Shown piece by piece: positions 3,893 to 5,396 of a DNA stretch of 5,396 bases. The notes under the pieces were generated by a model. The model did no database searches, had not been told where the DNA came from, and saw only the letters and a list, made by a program, of their open reading frames with translations. The position numbers were made by a program, and so were the translations under genes. Position 1 is the stretch's first letter, and each line of letters begins with the position of its first letter. This DNA comes from Thermoplasmatota archaeon (GTDB taxonomy: Archaea; Thermoplasmatota; E2; DHVEG-1): the NCBI GenBank assembly GCA_018334795.1, contig JAGXLH010000107.1, positions 1 to 5,396 of the forward strand, in the 5' to 3' direction.

Positions 3893-5396
3893 TTATCCTT
3901 TCACCACACCCAACGGTTCCAATCGAACTACTTTTTTAGAAATCCCAGCACCATCAACCGTATCAACAACCTCACGAATATTCTTATACGATCCAGACGC
4001 TTCTTCAGCAGCAACCTTAAAACTAGCAGGATGCACATAAATACCACGCTTACCAAGATCCTTAACAACATCCTCACCCCAGAATTTTTTCCGAGATTTA
4101 GTTCGAGACATCACCCGACCAGCCCCATGACACGTCGACCCAAATGTTTCTTCACTCTCATCAACACCATGCAACACATAACTTTCTGTCCCCATATCAC
4201 CAGGAATCAACACAGGTTGACCCACATCCTGATACTTTGAAGGAATCTCAGACCGACTAGGACCAAACGCTCGTGTTGCACCCTTTCGATGCACGATTAA
4301 TTTTCTCTTTTCTCCATCAACGACATGATCTTCGCGCTTTGCAATATTATGACACACGTCATACACAATATGCATACCAAGATCCTCAGCCGAACTATTC
4401 AAAACAGATTCAAAGGATTCCCGAACCCAATGCACGATCATCTGACGGTTACACCAAGCAAAATTAGCTGCAGCTGACATTGCTTTCAAATAATTTCTTC
4501 CCTCCAGGGAATCCACTGGAGCACACGCCAATTGTTTATCTGGAAGTTGCACATTATATTTCTTCACTGCTTTCTCAATAGTTCGTAAATGATCAGAACA
4601 CACCTGATGACCAAAACCACGCGAACCCGTATGAATCATCACTGTGATTTGTCCTTTTTCAGTAATCCCGAAAGTTTTTGCTACATCTTCATCATAAATA
4701 TCAGCGACTCTTTGAATCTCTAAAAAATGATTTCCTGCACCAAGTGATCCAACTTGTGGGATACCTCGTTTCATAGCTTTAGAAGAAACTTGAGAAACAT
4801 CCGCTTCATCTAAACAACCTTCTTCTTCAAGCATCAACGGATCCTCATCCCAACCATATCCTTGGTCCACAGCCCACCGAGCGCCCATAGTAAGCATTTC
4901 ACTTAATTCACTATTATTCAATCGAACTTTTGCTTTTGAGCCAAGACCTGATGGAACATTCTTAAACATCTTATCTACGAGTTGACGAACTATATTTTCA
5001 TTCAGATCGTTTTCAGAAAGATTGGTTCGAACTAATCGTACACCACAATTTGAAACAACAAAATTGTTTGCTATAAAATTATGGTGACTATCAGCAACCG
5101 TAAAATCATACACTTTTCCATCTGTTTGAACAATTCTTTTTTGAATTATTTTATCCCATAAAATACCTGAATTACCTAATCCTTTTGTTTTCAACTCAAG
5201 AAACTCCTTGAACTTAAGAAAATTAAAAGCAACTCTTGGAGGTGTTTTCCGCTCATCATAAAGCGATCGTTCAAGAAATCGTTTATTTACATACCTTGAC
5301 TCAAGCAATCTAAAGATTTTTGATGGAGAAACACCATCTTTTTGCAATTGTTTTGCTTTCTTGTCTGCAAGAATACGTTCGTTTAATACCTTCTTT
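3893..5396 (-). CDS. rtcB: RtcB RNA-splicing ligase precursor, intein-containing (5' end beyond window)
   Basis: RtcB joins RNA ends carrying 2',3'-cyclic or 3'-phosphate to 5'-OH ends, using GTP and Mn2+. In archaea it seals tRNA halves after intron removal, usually helped by archease. The frame is open to the window edge; a TTG at 5347 lies inside the intein and is not a real start. The intein ends at Asn (5050-5048) and the C-extein begins CGVRLVRTNL at 5047. Counting that Cys as 1, the extein has 384 residues, the same as Pyrococcus horikoshii RtcB from Cys98 to its end as I recall it. The Cys aligns with the Mn ligand Cys98. Other active-site residues are present: His107 in GNHF (4729-4727), His139 in IHTGSRG (4633-4631), His233 in VCHN (4351-4349), and the guanylated His307 in HGAGR (4129-4127). 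The C-terminus LGVVKG is family-typical. About 97 N-extein residues, including the Asp ligand, must lie outside. The PAC2 gene follows after 44 bases. Confidence 0.96.
   Translation of the reverse strand, partial: KKVLNERILADKKAKQLQKDGVSPSKIFRLLESRYVNKRFLERSLYDERKTPPRVAFNFLKFKEFLELKTKGLGNSGILWDKIIQKRIVQTDGKVYDFTVADSHHNFIANNFVVSNCGVRLVRTNLSENDLNENIVRQLVDKMFKNVPSGLGSKAKVRLNNSELSEMLTMGARWAVDQGYGWDEDPLMLEEEGCLDEADVSQVSSKAMKRGIPQVGSLGAGNHFLEIQRVADIYDEDVAKTFGITEKGQITVMIHTGSRGFGHQVCSDHLRTIEKAVKKYNVQLPDKQLACAPVDSLEGRNYLKAMSAAANFAWCNRQMIVHWVRESFESVLNSSAEDLGMHIVYDVCHNIAKREDHVVDGEKRKLIVHRKGATRAFGPSRSEIPSKYQDVGQPVLIPGDMGTESYVLHGVDESEETFGSTCHGAGRVMSRTKSRKKFWGEDVVKDLGKRGIYVHPASFKVAAEEASGSYKNIREVVDTVDGAGISKKVVRLEPLGVVKG
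5048..5396 (-). other. Intein C-terminal segment inserted in rtcB (N-terminal part beyond window)
   Basis: About 116 residues precede the RtcB Cys in the same frame and resemble no RtcB sequence. They end in protein-splicing motifs: GILWDKI about 40 residues before the junction, block F with VYDFTVADSHHNFIAN, and block G FVVSN followed by the extein Cys. The terminal Asn and +1 Cys needed for splicing are present. The usual penultimate His of block G is Ser (5053-5051), as in a minority of inteins. No LAGLIDADG motif is visible here; the upstream helical, Lys/Arg-rich part (5396-5170) may be the end of a homing endonuclease or DNA-binding region, but that is inference. Hand-counted G+C over 5101-5340 is about 31%, against about 45% in three sampled 60-base extein stretches. 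Splicing must occur to give active RtcB, because the insertion separates the N-terminal metal ligand from the Cys ligand. Confidence 0.93.

Noticed and set aside
4031..4467. Plus-strand open frames inside rtcB
   Set aside because: They are antisense shadows of the RtcB C-extein, whose active-site residues are all intact in the minus frame.
5345..5347. TTG as the start of a 484-residue RtcB
   Set aside because: The same frame continues without a stop to the window edge, and the TTG lies inside the intein; the real start is outside the window.

Overview
The window reads as archaeal chromosomal DNA, AT-rich, with every recognisable gene on the minus strand. Transcription therefore runs from high to low coordinates. 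The archaeal assignment rests on four genes taken together: a short archaeal-type aspartyl-tRNA synthetase without the bacterial insertion domain, the archaea-specific CoA enzyme 4-phosphopantoate--beta-alanine ligase, an archaeal PAC2-family proteasome-assembly-chaperone homologue, and an archaeal-type RtcB RNA ligase carrying an intein at the metal-ligand cysteine. U-rich terminators and TATA-like boxes fit this. I cannot place the phylum with confidence; a euryarchaeal or Thermoplasmatota-like lineage is a guess only.

In transcription order, 5396-3893 holds the 3' part of rtcB: the last ~116 residues of an intein (5396-5048), then the complete 384-residue C-extein (5047-3893). The frame is open to the window edge, so the N-extein and most of the intein lie outside. 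A T8 tract follows the stop. Next comes the PAC2 gene (3848-3060), whose product ends in a HbYX-like Met-Tyr-Gly tail and is followed by a small hairpin plus T tracts. Then come the phosphopantoate ligase (2976-2227) and aspS (2199-892), 27 bases apart and probably co-transcribed.

A 205-base gene-free gap (687-891) carries a T-rich stretch, a 12-bp palindrome, a TATA-like box and a short inverted repeat. After it lies the 5' end of a LuxE-like adenylate-forming enzyme (686 to the window start, 228 residues visible), read directly from the minus strand.

The four right-hand genes are housekeeping functions: RNA repair and tRNA splicing, proteasome assembly or activation, CoA synthesis, and tRNA charging. 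The LuxE-like gene differs clearly in codon choice and is the most likely entry to an accessory region left of the window. I found no CRISPR array, tRNA, rRNA or insertion sequence. The points most worth a second look are the intein (placed before an active-site metal ligand and lacking the usual penultimate His), the HbYX-like tail, the uncertain PAC2 start, unusual residues at the tRNA-discrimination positions of AspRS, and the LuxE-like gene with its possible operator.
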